DNA of 64,000 nucleotides from Muribaculaceae bacterium (GTDB taxonomy: Bacteria; Bacteroidota; Bacteroidia; Bacteroidales; Muribaculaceae): contig JAFQZK010000035.1 of NCBI GenBank assembly GCA_017405965.1, positions 118,303 to 182,302 on the forward strand, in the 5' to 3' direction. This document shows, piece after piece, positions 24,863 to 33,707 of this stretch (its first letter is position 1; every line of letters begins with the position of its first letter). Position numbers and translations under genes: made by a program. The notes beneath the pieces are model-generated. The model was not told the origin of the DNA. It did no database searches and was given only the letters and a program-made list of their open reading frames with translations.

Positions 24863-27070
24863 TTAGGGACGGGCCTTCTTGCTCGTGCCCCATTTCGAGG
24901 GCTTGGGACCCATGACCAGTTGCAACGTGCCGCCGGCGATGATGTCACGGTAATCAATCCAGCTCTTGTTGTAACGTTTGCCGTTCAAGGTGACGCTCTG
25001 GACGTAGATATTCTCGTCGCTGTTGTTCACTGCCTTGACGGTAAAGGTTTTGCCGTCACCCACGTTGAGGGTGGCCTCGCTGAACAACGGCGAGCCGATG
25101 ATGTACTTGCCACCGGCAGGCTCCTCCTGATACAGGCCGATAGACGACAGGACATACCATGCCGACATCTGGCCCACGTCCTCGTTGCCGCTCAGGCCGT
25201 CAAGACCGTTGCGGTACAACTCACGCAACACGCGACGGATGAGCTTTGCTGCCTTCCAGGGTTGCCCCACGTAGTTATACATGTAGATGATGTGGTGGCT
25301 GGGCTCGTTGCCGTGGGCATACTGGCCGATGAGGCCACTCACGTCGGGCGATGCCTCCTCGCCCAGGTCACCCTCGACAGTGAACAGGAAGTCGAGTTTG
25401 GCGATGAATGCCTTCTCGCTGCCGAACAAGTCCACCAGTCCGTGTACATCATGTGGCACGAGCCAGGTATATTGCCAGGCATTGCCCTCGCAGTAGTCAT
25501 CGTTGCGGTGCTTGGTCGACAGCGGGTCAAACTCGGCTGCGGGACGGAAATGACCTTGTGAATCCTTGCCGCGCATGAACTTCAGGTTCTTGTCAAAGTA
25601 ATGGCGATAGGACTTGCTGCGGTCATTGAAATAGTTGTAGTTCTCTCGGTCGCCGGCAACTTTGGCTACCTGGGCGATGCACCAGTCGGCAAGGGCATAT
25701 TCCAGTCCGCGTGCCACGGTCTCTTTCTCGGGTTCCAGGTCATAGGGGATGTAGCCATACTGCTTGAGCAGTCCCATGGAGCGCTCTTCGAGCATCGCGC
25801 TGGTAACCATCGCCTTGAGGGCTTTGTCCTTGTCTACATCAAAGCCTTTCAGCACCAGGTCGGCCAGCACGGGCACGCCGGGGTTGCCCACCATGCAATC
25901 GGTCTCGTTACCCATCAGGTGCCACACGGGCAGCTTGCCCTGTTGCTCGGCGATGTGTAGGAAAGTCTGAGCCATGTCAGCTTGTTTCTCGCGGTGGATA
26001 AGCGTCTGCAAGGGGTGGGCGGCACGATAGGTGTCCCACAAGGATAGGGTGGTGTAGTTGGTGAAGTCGCCATTGTGCACTTCACCGTCTGCACCCCGAT
26101 ACTCGCCGTTCACGTCACTGAAGACCGACGGCGCCACCATCGTGTGATACAGCGCTGTGTAGAACACCGCGCGGTCATCCTCGTTGTCGGTGTTGATGGC
26201 GATTTTCCCCAGTTCGTCTTCCCATGCAAGCCATGCGTCGCTGGCCACCTTACTGAACAGCCAGTCGGGATTCTCGGCTTCCAGGTTCGCGATGGCGTTG
26301 TCGATGCTCACGGCCGATAAGCCCACCTTGACGAGGAAAGGCGTAGAAGGAACATTGGACGCTGAGATGATTCCTGTGGTATCACCATTCAGTTTTTCTA
26401 ATGTCACATCTTGCTGGAAATCCATGACAAAGAAGACCTTCTGGTCTCTAGCCCAGCCCTGTGAGAAGCGATATCCTGCAATCCTGCGAGGGGAGCGTTG
26501 TTCCATCATCATTTGTTTGGGAGAGTCCCAGCCGATGCCTTGCCCCAGATCAAGCCGCAACAGGATGGTATCCTGATTGGCAGCGAACTCATAGCGGTGC
26601 ATGCCTGTGCGCTTGGTTGCGGTGAGCTTTACATTCACATAGGGCTTGCCGTTGTCACGCAGCGTGACGGAATAATAGCCGGGTTTTACCGTTTCGTCGT
26701 CGTGGCTGAAGATGACCTCACGCTTGTCGCGACTGGTAACAGGCAGCAAGGCGATGTCGCCCAGGTCGCCGATACCCGTGCCGCTCAGGTGCTGATGCCC
26801 GAACCCGATGAGCACCGAGTCGCTGTCGTGGTAGCCCGAACACCAGTCCCAACCGCGCGTGTGCTCGGTCGGGCCCAGCTGCACATAACCAAACGGCACA
26901 TTGGCGCCCAGGAACACATGGCCGTGCCCACCGGTGCCGATTCTCGGATTCACCCATTTGCTGTCTATTACAGGACGCTTCACTGGCCTCGACATGCCAC
27001 ATTGCGCACTTGCAGTGATGGAAAGACAGCCCATGATGGCCATCAAAACGATAAGATCCTTCAGTTTCAT
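24863..27070 (-). CDS. GH92 family alpha-mannosidase, exported (specificity differs from the first)
   Basis: Exo-mannosidase of 735 residues with a signal peptide (MKLKDLIVLMAIMGCLSITASA). The N-terminal domain opens with WVNPRIGTGGHGHVFLGANV and has FGHQHLSGTG; the barrel holds CEGNAWQYTW with the catalytic acid Glu, HGNEPSHHIIYMYNY, and GNEDVGQMSAW. The last motif keeps the base Asp but has Asn at the place of the first Asp of the GDED motif in the neighbouring GH92. In the specificity loop it has PDVSGLIGQ in place of the His-Glu pair, so alpha-1,3 or another linkage is more likely than alpha-1,2. It is divergent from the S9 peptidase gene. A likely -7 box (TATATTTG on the minus strand) is at 27097-27104, about 20 bases before the start. 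Confidence 0.92.
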   Translation of the reverse strand: MKLKDLIVLMAIMGCLSITASAQCGMSRPVKRPVIDSKWVNPRIGTGGHGHVFLGANVPFGYVQLGPTEHTRGWDWCSGYHDSDSVLIGFGHQHLSGTGIGDLGDIALLPVTSRDKREVIFSHDDETVKPGYYSVTLRDNGKPYVNVKLTATKRTGMHRYEFAANQDTILLRLDLGQGIGWDSPKQMMMEQRSPRRIAGYRFSQGWARDQKVFFVMDFQQDVTLEKLNGDTTGIISASNVPSTPFLVKVGLSAVSIDNAIANLEAENPDWLFSKVASDAWLAWEDELGKIAINTDNEDDRAVFYTALYHTMVAPSVFSDVNGEYRGADGEVHNGDFTNYTTLSLWDTYRAAHPLQTLIHREKQADMAQTFLHIAEQQGKLPVWHLMGNETDCMVGNPGVPVLADLVLKGFDVDKDKALKAMVTSAMLEERSMGLLKQYGYIPYDLEPEKETVARGLEYALADWCIAQVAKVAGDRENYNYFNDRSKSYRHYFDKNLKFMRGKDSQGHFRPAAEFDPLSTKHRNDDYCEGNAWQYTWLVPHDVHGLVDLFGSEKAFIAKLDFLFTVEGDLGEEASPDVSGLIGQYAHGNEPSHHIIYMYNYVGQPWKAAKLIRRVLRELYRNGLDGLSGNEDVGQMSAWYVLSSIGLYQEEPAGGKYIIGSPLFSEATLNVGDGKTFTVKAVNNSDENIYVQSVTLNGKRYNKSWIDYRDIIAGGTLQLVMGPKPSKWGTSKKARP

Positions 27071-27158
27071 TGATGTCTGTTATTGGTTAGTGGTTGCAAA
27101 TATAATGATTAATTGCTAAAAAACACACATTGTTTGTCGCTTGTTGACAATAAATGAC

Positions 27159-27166
27159 TAAATTTG
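27159..27166 (+). promoter_or_regulatory. Probable -7 element of the S9 peptidase gene
   Basis: TAAATTTG, with a TTTG at 27133-27136 upstream at a 22-base distance. The predicted leader is about 55 bases. Confidence 0.5.
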
Positions 27167-27226
27167 CGACTTGAAACAACGGGAAACCAAATTTAACGCA
27201 ATAATACATCATTAACAGTAATCATT

Positions 27227-29437
27227 ATGAAATTAGCCAAGTTAACAGTAATGTCGGTTGCGGTATTGGCATTCTTGAGCTCATCGACCTGCTCCAAGCA
27301 GGAGGCTGCAGCTCCTGGACAGGCTCCCGCCACCGAGAAAACTTCCGCTACAATGGAAAAGAAAGAGTTCACTCCTGAATTCCTCAATCAGTTGGGTCGC
27401 GTGGGCGGTCCGCAGGTTTCACCCGACGGCAAGAAGATTCTCTATGGCGTGACCTATTATGACATCGCCACCAACAAGGGCAACTGCGACCTGTGGGTGA
27501 TGGATGTTGACGGACAGAATGCCCGCCAAATCACCAACACGCCCAACAGCGAGAGCAACTATGTGTGGATCGACGGAGGCAAGAAGATTGCGTTCATCTA
27601 CAAGGATGAAGGTGAGGGCAAGACGCCCCAGCTGTGGACCATGAACGCCGACGGCGGTGGCCGCAACTGCGTCAGCGATGTCGAAGACGGCATCGAGGGC
27701 TTCGTCTTCTCGCCCGACGAGAAGCGCGTGGTCATGATCTCGCAAGTGAAATATGGCCAGACGGCTCAAGACATGTATCCCGACCTGGATAATACCACAG
27801 GCAAGGTCTATGACGACATGATGTACAAGCACTGGGACGAGTGGGTGACCACCATTCCTCATCCCTTTGTGGCCGACTTCGACGGCAGCAAGGCCGGCAA
27901 CGTGAAGGACGTGCTCGAGGGTGAGCCCTACGAGTCGCCGATGAAGCCTTGGGGTGGCATCGAGTCCCTGGCTTGGACTCCTGACAGCAAGAGCCTGGTG
28001 TACGTGTGCCGCAAGAAGACGGGCAAGGATTATGCCTTCTCGACCAACAGCGATCTCTACAAGTATAACCTGGAGACCGGCAAGGCCGAGAACCTCACCC
28101 AGGGCATGATGGGTTATGACACCTATCCCATCATCAACAGCAAGGGTGAGATGGCATGGCTCTCGATGGAGCACGACGGCTACGAGGCCGACAAGAACCG
28201 CATCTTCTTCATGGATGCTGCCGGCAACAAGAAAGACCTGACCGAGAATTGGGACTACAGCGTGGATGATATCGCCTGGTCGCCCGACGAGAAGGCCATC
28301 TATTTCATCTGCCCGTTCCAGGGCACGCAGCCCATCTTCCGCATGGATGTCGCTACCCAGAAGGTTGACACCATCGCCATGGGCGTGTGTGACTTCAACA
28401 GCATGTCCTTCGTTGACGACAATACCGTTATCGCATGCCGCCAGAGCTATCAGACTCCCAACGAGATCTGCAGCATCCAGATGGGTAAGGAGCCCGTTCA
28501 GCTCACCCATGTCAACGACGAGGCGCTCGCCCAGGTTGATCCCATCGGCATCGAGAAGCGCATGGTGCCCACCACCGACGGCAAGCTGATGACCACTTGG
28601 GTTTGCTACCCGCCTAACTTCGACCCCAACAAGAAGTATCCCGCCATCCTCTTCTGCGAGGGTGGACCTCAGTCGCCCGTGAGCCAGTTCTGGAGCTATC
28701 GCTGGAACATGCGCATCATGGCCAGCAACGGCTACATCGTGATTCTGCCTAACCGCCGCGGCCTGCCGGGCTTCGGTACCGAGTGGAATGCACAGATCAG
28801 TGGCGATTACGGTGGCCAGAACATGCGTGACTACCTCAGCGCTGTGGATTACATGAAGAAGGAGCCTTACATCGACGGTGACCACATCGGTGCTGTCGGC
28901 GCCAGCTATGGTGGCTACTCGGTTTACTTCCTGGCCGGTAACCACAACAAGCGCTTTGCCTGCTTCCTGGCTCATGCCGGTATCTTCAACCTCGAGGCCC
29001 AGTACCTTGAGACCGAGGAGATGTGGTTCGTGCAGTGGGATCTGGGCGGCCCGTACTGGGACAAGAACAACGCTATCGCTCAGCGTTCCTATAGCCAGGC
29101 CAACCCCAAGAACTATGTGCAGAACTGGGATACCCCCATCATGTGCACTGCCGGTGAATTGGATTACCGCATCGTCTTCACCCAGGCTTGCCAGGCCTTC
29201 AACGCAGCCAAGATCAAGGGTCTGCCCGCACGTCTGCTGCTCTTCCCCGACGAGAACCACTGGATCCTCAAGCCGCAGAACAGCATCCTGTGGCAGCGCG
29301 AGTTCTTCAAGTGGCTTGACACGTGGCTGAAACCCGACAGCGAGGCTGCCAAGGCTTACAAGGCCCAGCAGGACAGCATTGCCGCCGCTAAGGCTGCTGT
29401 GAATCCTGCACCCGTTGCCGAGGAGAAAAAGAACTGA
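27227..29437 (+). CDS. S9 family prolyl oligopeptidase-type peptidase (DPP5-like)
   Basis: Exported serine peptidase of 736 residues. The N-terminus is a signal peptide with a Cys at the end of the hydrophobic core (FLSSSTC), a possible but non-standard lipobox. A beta-propeller follows (about 55-470; repeats such as SPDGKKILYG, SPDEKRVVMIS, TPDSKSLVYVC, SPDEKAIYFIC), then an alpha/beta-hydrolase domain with catalytic S560 (GASYGGY), D646 (GELDYRI) and H678 (DENHW). The order and spacing are those of S9C enzymes such as dipeptidyl peptidase 5, which trims dipeptides in the periplasm of Bacteroidales. The C-terminal tail is Ala/Lys-rich. A terminator follows. Exact peptide preference cannot be read from the sequence. 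Confidence 0.9.
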   Translation: MKLAKLTVMSVAVLAFLSSSTCSKQEAAAPGQAPATEKTSATMEKKEFTPEFLNQLGRVGGPQVSPDGKKILYGVTYYDIATNKGNCDLWVMDVDGQNARQITNTPNSESNYVWIDGGKKIAFIYKDEGEGKTPQLWTMNADGGGRNCVSDVEDGIEGFVFSPDEKRVVMISQVKYGQTAQDMYPDLDNTTGKVYDDMMYKHWDEWVTTIPHPFVADFDGSKAGNVKDVLEGEPYESPMKPWGGIESLAWTPDSKSLVYVCRKKTGKDYAFSTNSDLYKYNLETGKAENLTQGMMGYDTYPIINSKGEMAWLSMEHDGYEADKNRIFFMDAAGNKKDLTENWDYSVDDIAWSPDEKAIYFICPFQGTQPIFRMDVATQKVDTIAMGVCDFNSMSFVDDNTVIACRQSYQTPNEICSIQMGKEPVQLTHVNDEALAQVDPIGIEKRMVPTTDGKLMTTWVCYPPNFDPNKKYPAILFCEGGPQSPVSQFWSYRWNMRIMASNGYIVILPNRRGLPGFGTEWNAQISGDYGGQNMRDYLSAVDYMKKEPYIDGDHIGAVGASYGGYSVYFLAGNHNKRFACFLAHAGIFNLEAQYLETEEMWFVQWDLGGPYWDKNNAIAQRSYSQANPKNYVQNWDTPIMCTAGELDYRIVFTQACQAFNAAKIKGLPARLLLFPDENHWILKPQNSILWQREFFKWLDTWLKPDSEAAKAYKAQQDSIAAAKAAVNPAPVAEEKKN

Positions 29438-29459
29438 TTAATTCCATGTCAATGATGAA

Positions 29460-29497
29460 GTGAGGGTGGTCCGTCATGGACTATCCTCGCTTTTTTC
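29460..29497 (+). terminator. Terminator after the S9 peptidase gene
   Basis: Stem GTGAGGGTGGTCC / GGACTATCCTCGC, paired with G-T wobbles, 5-base loop, then TTTTTT. The -7 box of the next gene starts only 12 bases downstream. Confidence 0.8.
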
Positions 29498-29508
29498 ATT
29501 TTTTTTAG

Positions 29509-29516
29509 TAACTTTG
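29509..29516 (+). promoter_or_regulatory. -7 element just before the DUF2284 gene
   Basis: TAACTTTG ends four bases before ATG 29521. If used, transcription starts at or very near the first codon, or translation really starts at ATG 29551. Confidence 0.55.
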
Positions 29517-29520
29517 CGAC

Positions 29521-30072
29521 ATGAAGTATTCTGTTACCCAAAAAGAGACGATGATAGGCGCTGCCGAGTTTATAGCCCGGTACCGCGATGTGGAGCGCTT
29601 CTTGGAATATTGCTTGCAGTGTCCCGGCTATGGCAAGTCATGGGGCTGTCCGCCCTTTGACTTCGACCCATGCACCGTGAGCGACGGTTTTAAGACTGTG
29701 AAATTGATGGGCACGATAATAGAGTTTGACGAGGCAACGCGCGCCTCCTGCAAGAGCGCCGAGCAGTCGGCCGCTATGGGGCGTGAGGCAATGGAGGAAG
29801 TGTGGAAAACCTGGTTGCCGCAACTCTATGAGATGGAACGGGAAACGCCGGGCAGTCGCTGTTTCACCTTCCGTTGTGTTTTGTGCCCTGAGGGTTGCAC
29901 TCGCCCTGAGGGGAAACCGTGTCGCCATCCCGAACTCCTGCGTCACTCGCTGGAGTCGGTGGGCTTTGACATCGTGGCCATGACGCGTGACCTGCTGGGT
30001 ATCGAACTTGAATGGAGCACCGACGGCTCTCTGCCCAAGCACCTCACCCTGGTCACTGCCCTCTTCAGCTAA
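29521..30072 (+). CDS. DUF2284 domain protein, predicted metal-binding
   Basis: Cytoplasmic protein of 183 residues of the DUF2284 type, with a Cys-rich pattern that suggests an iron-sulfur or zinc site: CLQCPGYGKSWGCPPFDFDPC (three conserved Cys around PGYGKSWGCPP, about 37-58) and CVLCPEGCTRPEGKPCRHP (about 118-137). The combination CxxC...GxSWxCPP...CxLCxxC is the family mark. No reaction is established for this family as far as I know. The start at 29521 would make a nearly leaderless message; ATG 29551 keeps all conserved Cys and gives 173 residues. It stands alone, convergent with the next gene. Confidence 0.82.
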   Translation: MKYSVTQKETMIGAAEFIARYRDVERFLEYCLQCPGYGKSWGCPPFDFDPCTVSDGFKTVKLMGTIIEFDEATRASCKSAEQSAAMGREAMEEVWKTWLPQLYEMERETPGSRCFTFRCVLCPEGCTRPEGKPCRHPELLRHSLESVGFDIVAMTRDLLGIELEWSTDGSLPKHLTLVTALFS

Positions 30073-30113
30073 ACGAAGCCCCCTCTGTAACCTTTAACCT
30101 TTAACCTTAAATC

Positions 30114-30497
30114 TCACCACTTGTGGAAGACAAAGAACACGGCCATCACCAGGCAGATGAATCCTGCCAAGTGGTTCCAGCGCAGTGTTTCGCCCTGGAA
30201 GAATACCGTGACAAACACCGTGAACACCGTCAGTGAGATCACTTCCTGAATCACCTTGAGCTGCATGAGCGAGAATGGCCCACCGTTGCCTTCAAAGCCG
30301 ATGCGGTTGGCGGGTACTTGGCATGAATACTCAGGTAGGGCAAGCAGCCACGACAACAAGATGATGACATAGAGCGGAGTGTTGTCGGTGAAGACCTTGA
30401 TTTGTTGCAGCTTCAAATGCCCGTACCAGGCAAACGTCATAAAGATGTTGGACACAATGAGCAGTCCGATAGTGTAGAATTGTTGTAGGTGAGCCAT
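30114..30497 (-). CDS. DMT family (DUF486) small membrane protein
   Basis: Membrane protein of 127 residues with four hydrophobic helices, of the DUF486/DMT type. Recognisable parts are SNIFMTFAWYGHLK, ALPEYSCQVPANRIG and FSLMQLKVIQEVISL, all typical for this family, whose function is not established. ATG 30497 is chosen: the longer frame begins at 30533, but a -7 box (TAATTTTG on the minus strand, 30538-30531) covers that start, so transcription must begin downstream of it. Divergent from the AraC gene. Confidence 0.85.
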   Translation of the reverse strand: MAHLQQFYTIGLLIVSNIFMTFAWYGHLKLQQIKVFTDNTPLYVIILLSWLLALPEYSCQVPANRIGFEGNGGPFSLMQLKVIQEVISLTVFTVFVTVFFQGETLRWNHLAGFICLVMAVFFVFHKW

Positions 30498-30654
30498 ATC
30501 TTTTTCGTATTCAGTTTTCAGTTTTCGCTGCAAAATTACTCATTTAATTGTTACTGAGGCCATATCAGAGCACATATATTTCTCATGGGATATCTTGTCA
30601 TAGAGCAGAAAAATGGTCTAATTCTCCATAAATTCAATTTTTTTATAAGAAAAG

Positions 30655-30686
30655 TTTGAATAAATTGTCCAAAATGGCTATATTTG
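30655..30686 (+). promoter_or_regulatory. Promoter of the AraC-type regulator
   Basis: TTTG at 30655-30658, 20 bases, TATATTTG at 30679-30686: a full match to the Bacteroidota consensus. Start of transcription near 30693, 18 bases before ATG 30711. Confidence 0.75.
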
Positions 30687-30710
30687 CAGTGCCTAAATAC
30701 CCCTAGCCTT

Positions 30711-31610
30711 ATGAAAGAGAACACAATTCAAACTATGGATCTGTCTATGATGGACAGCAACGGACGGGCGCTGGTAATGAACGACACCCTGCTGGTTAAC
30801 GATAATCTTGCCGTACCTTTTAAGATGTCGGACTATTTGATGGAACGTTACTCCAAGCGCTTTCCTTTGAAAATAACGACGACTTGCATGGTGATTGTCT
30901 ATAAGGGATCTGTGACGTTCACTGTGAACTTCCGTGATTATGTTGCTGCCGAGAATACCTGTATCATCATCACCGAGGGCACCATTGTCGAGAAGGTTGT
31001 CTATGTCGATGATGCGCGGGTCATGATTCTGTCTTATTCTCAGAATGGACTGTTGTCGCCGTTTTCAAAGAATCAGCGCAACCTGAACCGGCTCTATGCC
31101 TTGCAGGTGATGCTCGTTCATCTGCAACCGTCTCACTTAGAGATGATGAAAACCGTTTATGAGATGTTGAGGACCATCCTGAGCGATCCGTCCTTTGCCG
31201 CCAACCGTGAAGCGACGGCCAATAATTGCTTGAACCTGATTGCAAACATCGTGATGCAGAATTCCGAGAGTCAGCAAGAGTTGGGAGCTAAGACCACGCG
31301 CCGTGACGAGATTGTGGCGCGTTTCCTGCAATGTGTCGCCGAGAATTACCGTGTGCATCGTGAACTTTCGTTCTATGCCGCTCAGTTGGGCCTCTCGCTC
31401 AAGTACATGTCCCATGTTGTCCATGAGCAGACAGGGCGTCACCCCTCACAGTGGATCAAGGAATATGTCATCCTGGATGCCAAGACGATGTTGCGCAGCA
31501 GCCGCTACACCGTTCAACAGGTGGCCGAGGAACTGAATTTCCCCAACCAGTCTTTCTTCGGCAAATACTTCAAGGAAGCCGTCGGTGTGTCTCCTAAGAA
31601 ATGGAATTAG
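30711..31610 (+). CDS. AraC family transcriptional regulator
   Basis: Regulator of 299 residues. The N-terminal half is a cupin-like effector domain (about 35-135) without a motif that shows its ligand. The C-terminal 100 residues hold the double helix-turn-helix of AraC proteins: LSFYAAQLGLSLKYMSHV as the first and VQQVAEELNFPNQSFFGKYF as the second, ending in VGVSPKKWN. ATG 30711 follows a strong promoter; the upstream TTG at 30684 lies inside the -7 box and is rejected. It stands alone between divergent and convergent genes, so its targets cannot be inferred from context. Confidence 0.92.
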   Translation: MKENTIQTMDLSMMDSNGRALVMNDTLLVNDNLAVPFKMSDYLMERYSKRFPLKITTTCMVIVYKGSVTFTVNFRDYVAAENTCIIITEGTIVEKVVYVDDARVMILSYSQNGLLSPFSKNQRNLNRLYALQVMLVHLQPSHLEMMKTVYEMLRTILSDPSFAANREATANNCLNLIANIVMQNSESQQELGAKTTRRDEIVARFLQCVAENYRVHRELSFYAAQLGLSLKYMSHVVHEQTGRHPSQWIKEYVILDAKTMLRSSRYTVQQVAEELNFPNQSFFGKYFKEAVGVSPKKWN

Positions 31611-31637
31611 CCGACCTGGACTTTTTGCGCGATAATA

Positions 31638-33689
31638 TCAATAGATGATTGCCCCCTGTGCCGAGAGGTCGTGAACCGTGATGTGCAGGGAGTCGCACTC
31701 GTGTAGCAACGGCCCGATGTCGTGGGCTGCTCCCGAGATAATCAAGCGGTCGAATCGGTATAGCTCCTGCAATTTGGCGACATTCCCGTGGAATCGCTTG
31801 GTGACGATGAGATCATCAAGCTCGAGCCGGCTCGTGGGGTTCATGCTTTTCCATCGGCCGCTGCCCACGGCCATGATGCGGCGCCCCAGCACGAAGGCGT
31901 AAGGAGGCTTGAACAGGGCGCCATCGAGCCTCAAGGTGTCTCCGTTGTTCACAAAGTGCAACTTGTCAATGCTGTGGCGCGCCAGGAAACCGGCATGATA
32001 TCGTACGAAAGCTGCCGAGTCGGGTTCCTCGTCATCGGGAATCCACACCGTTGCCGTCCCGTGGTCATAATACAGGATGGGGGTGGAGGTGAAAGCGTTG
32101 AAAATGACTGCACCGCGTCGTGGCGTGCGGGCATCGACCCACAGGGAATGGCCCAGCAGCACGATCAGGGCAATCCCGGCACACAGCAGGTAACGGTATT
32201 CACGACGGTAGAGCCACAGCAAGACCAGGACCATCAACACGAACCAGAGCACCACTCCAGTCGTGCTCACCCAAACGCCGCTCACGTGTGACAACGGCAG
32301 GCTGTTGACGGCTGTCGTTGCCCAATGGATATAGCGGTAGATGGCGTCCAGCATCCAGTCGAGCACGTGCCACTCCATCCCTGCAGCCGTCACCAGCAGG
32401 AAGAGACCGCCCAATACCATGAAAAAGGGCAGCACTGGCAAGATGAGCAGATTGGCCAGCACCGACATGAACGAGATTGTATGGAAATAATGAGCGCTCA
32501 ATGCCACGGTAGCCAGCATGGCCACAAGCGAGGTAATGACGGTTGCGGTGAAGTAGTTGATGATTCTGTAACGGCTCTCGAGCGCCTGAGGCACACGGGC
32601 AAACATCAGCACGGCACCCACGGTGATGAAACTCAGTTGGAAGCCCACACTGTAGATGGCCGACGGATTGAACACCAGGATGACCAGAGCGGCCATGGCC
32701 AGTGCGTTCAGTGAGACCGAACGCCGATGGAAAATGAGTGAGGCGAATACGAACCCGATCATTATCGTGGCTCGCAACACGCTGGGCGACAAACCGGTAA
32801 AGACCGCAAACAGGGCAATGGCAGCAAGCGTGATGACCAAGCGCAGTTTCTTCAGCCTCAGGTAATCCAGAGGGAACAGCATCCACCAGATGATGAGTGC
32901 GATAAAGCCCACATGCAGGCCGCTCAAGGCCAGGACATGAGCCACACCTGCCGAAGAGAACTCTTGCCGGGTGCCCTTGTCGATCATGTCGCTGTTGCCC
33001 AGGATCAATGCCACGACAAATCGCTGGGTGGCAGGTGATAACCGTGAATTGAATACCTTGAGTTGCAGGTCTCGCCTGATATTGGCCAAGCGGGTGAGCA
33101 GGGTGGGGTGATGGCCTGCTTTCACAATCTGCCCATCGGCCAGGTGCTGCTGATAGCGGATACCCTCGCTGTCAAGCAGATAGCCGGCATAATCCATCTC
33201 GTCGGGATTACCGGCGTTGCCCACCTCGTGAAGCTCGGCCGGCCACACCACGAGGTCACCCGCCCGCATGGTGTAGTCACAGCCACGGGTCGAGACCAGT
33301 ACCTTGCAGCGTGGCAGGTCCAGATCAAGCACGTCGATGATGAGCCGCATCGAGAAATCGGTGTAATCCAGGTTTGAAACTCGTCCCGTGAGACTCCTGC
33401 CCATGCGCTGGCTGTCGGCAAGACGAGGCGGACAGTGAATGTCGGCTGCCAGCCATCCCAATGAAAAACCGCAAATTGCCAATGGCAGGATGAACCAGGA
33501 CCGCCAGCGCAGACTGCCCTGGGGCGTGCGGGAAAGTGCCGAGAGTCTCCAATAGCCGACAGCTGCAGCCAGAATCAACAGCAGAGGGGCCCACCAGCAG
33601 TGCCACAGCTTGTGCACGGCAATGCCCAGGATGAATGGCACAAGGATACGCACCACTGGAATCCTGGAGAGAGCCGATGGAGAGGGCAT
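31638..33689 (-). CDS. comEC: ComEC/Rec2-type DNA uptake channel protein
   Basis: Large inner-membrane protein of 683 residues with about ten to twelve hydrophobic segments. It has the N-terminal DUF4131 region (about 15-190, with an OB-like part around TGRVSNLDYTDFSM), then the Competence domain (about 220-490), including ALILGNSDMID and the family mark SSAGVAHVLALSGLHVGF. The C-terminal 190 residues are soluble but lack the HxHxDH metal site of a metallo-beta-lactamase nuclease domain. In competent bacteria ComEC passes single-stranded DNA over the membrane. It is downstream of aroE by 18 bases on the same strand, probably the same transcript. No other competence gene is in the window. Confidence 0.88.
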   Translation of the reverse strand: MPSPSALSRIPVVRILVPFILGIAVHKLWHCWWAPLLLILAAAVGYWRLSALSRTPQGSLRWRSWFILPLAICGFSLGWLAADIHCPPRLADSQRMGRSLTGRVSNLDYTDFSMRLIIDVLDLDLPRCKVLVSTRGCDYTMRAGDLVVWPAELHEVGNAGNPDEMDYAGYLLDSEGIRYQQHLADGQIVKAGHHPTLLTRLANIRRDLQLKVFNSRLSPATQRFVVALILGNSDMIDKGTRQEFSSAGVAHVLALSGLHVGFIALIIWWMLFPLDYLRLKKLRLVITLAAIALFAVFTGLSPSVLRATIMIGFVFASLIFHRRSVSLNALAMAALVILVFNPSAIYSVGFQLSFITVGAVLMFARVPQALESRYRIINYFTATVITSLVAMLATVALSAHYFHTISFMSVLANLLILPVLPFFMVLGGLFLLVTAAGMEWHVLDWMLDAIYRYIHWATTAVNSLPLSHVSGVWVSTTGVVLWFVLMVLVLLWLYRREYRYLLCAGIALIVLLGHSLWVDARTPRRGAVIFNAFTSTPILYYDHGTATVWIPDDEEPDSAAFVRYHAGFLARHSIDKLHFVNNGDTLRLDGALFKPPYAFVLGRRIMAVGSGRWKSMNPTSRLELDDLIVTKRFHGNVAKLQELYRFDRLIISGAAHDIGPLLHECDSLHITVHDLSAQGAIIY

Positions 33690-33707
33690 GGAAAATGTGA
33701 TTGTGGG

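Noticed and set aside
27280-27295. Certain lipoprotein signal on the S9 peptidase
   Set aside because: SSTC has Thr directly before Cys, unlike the usual Gly/Ala/Ser; kept only as a possibility.
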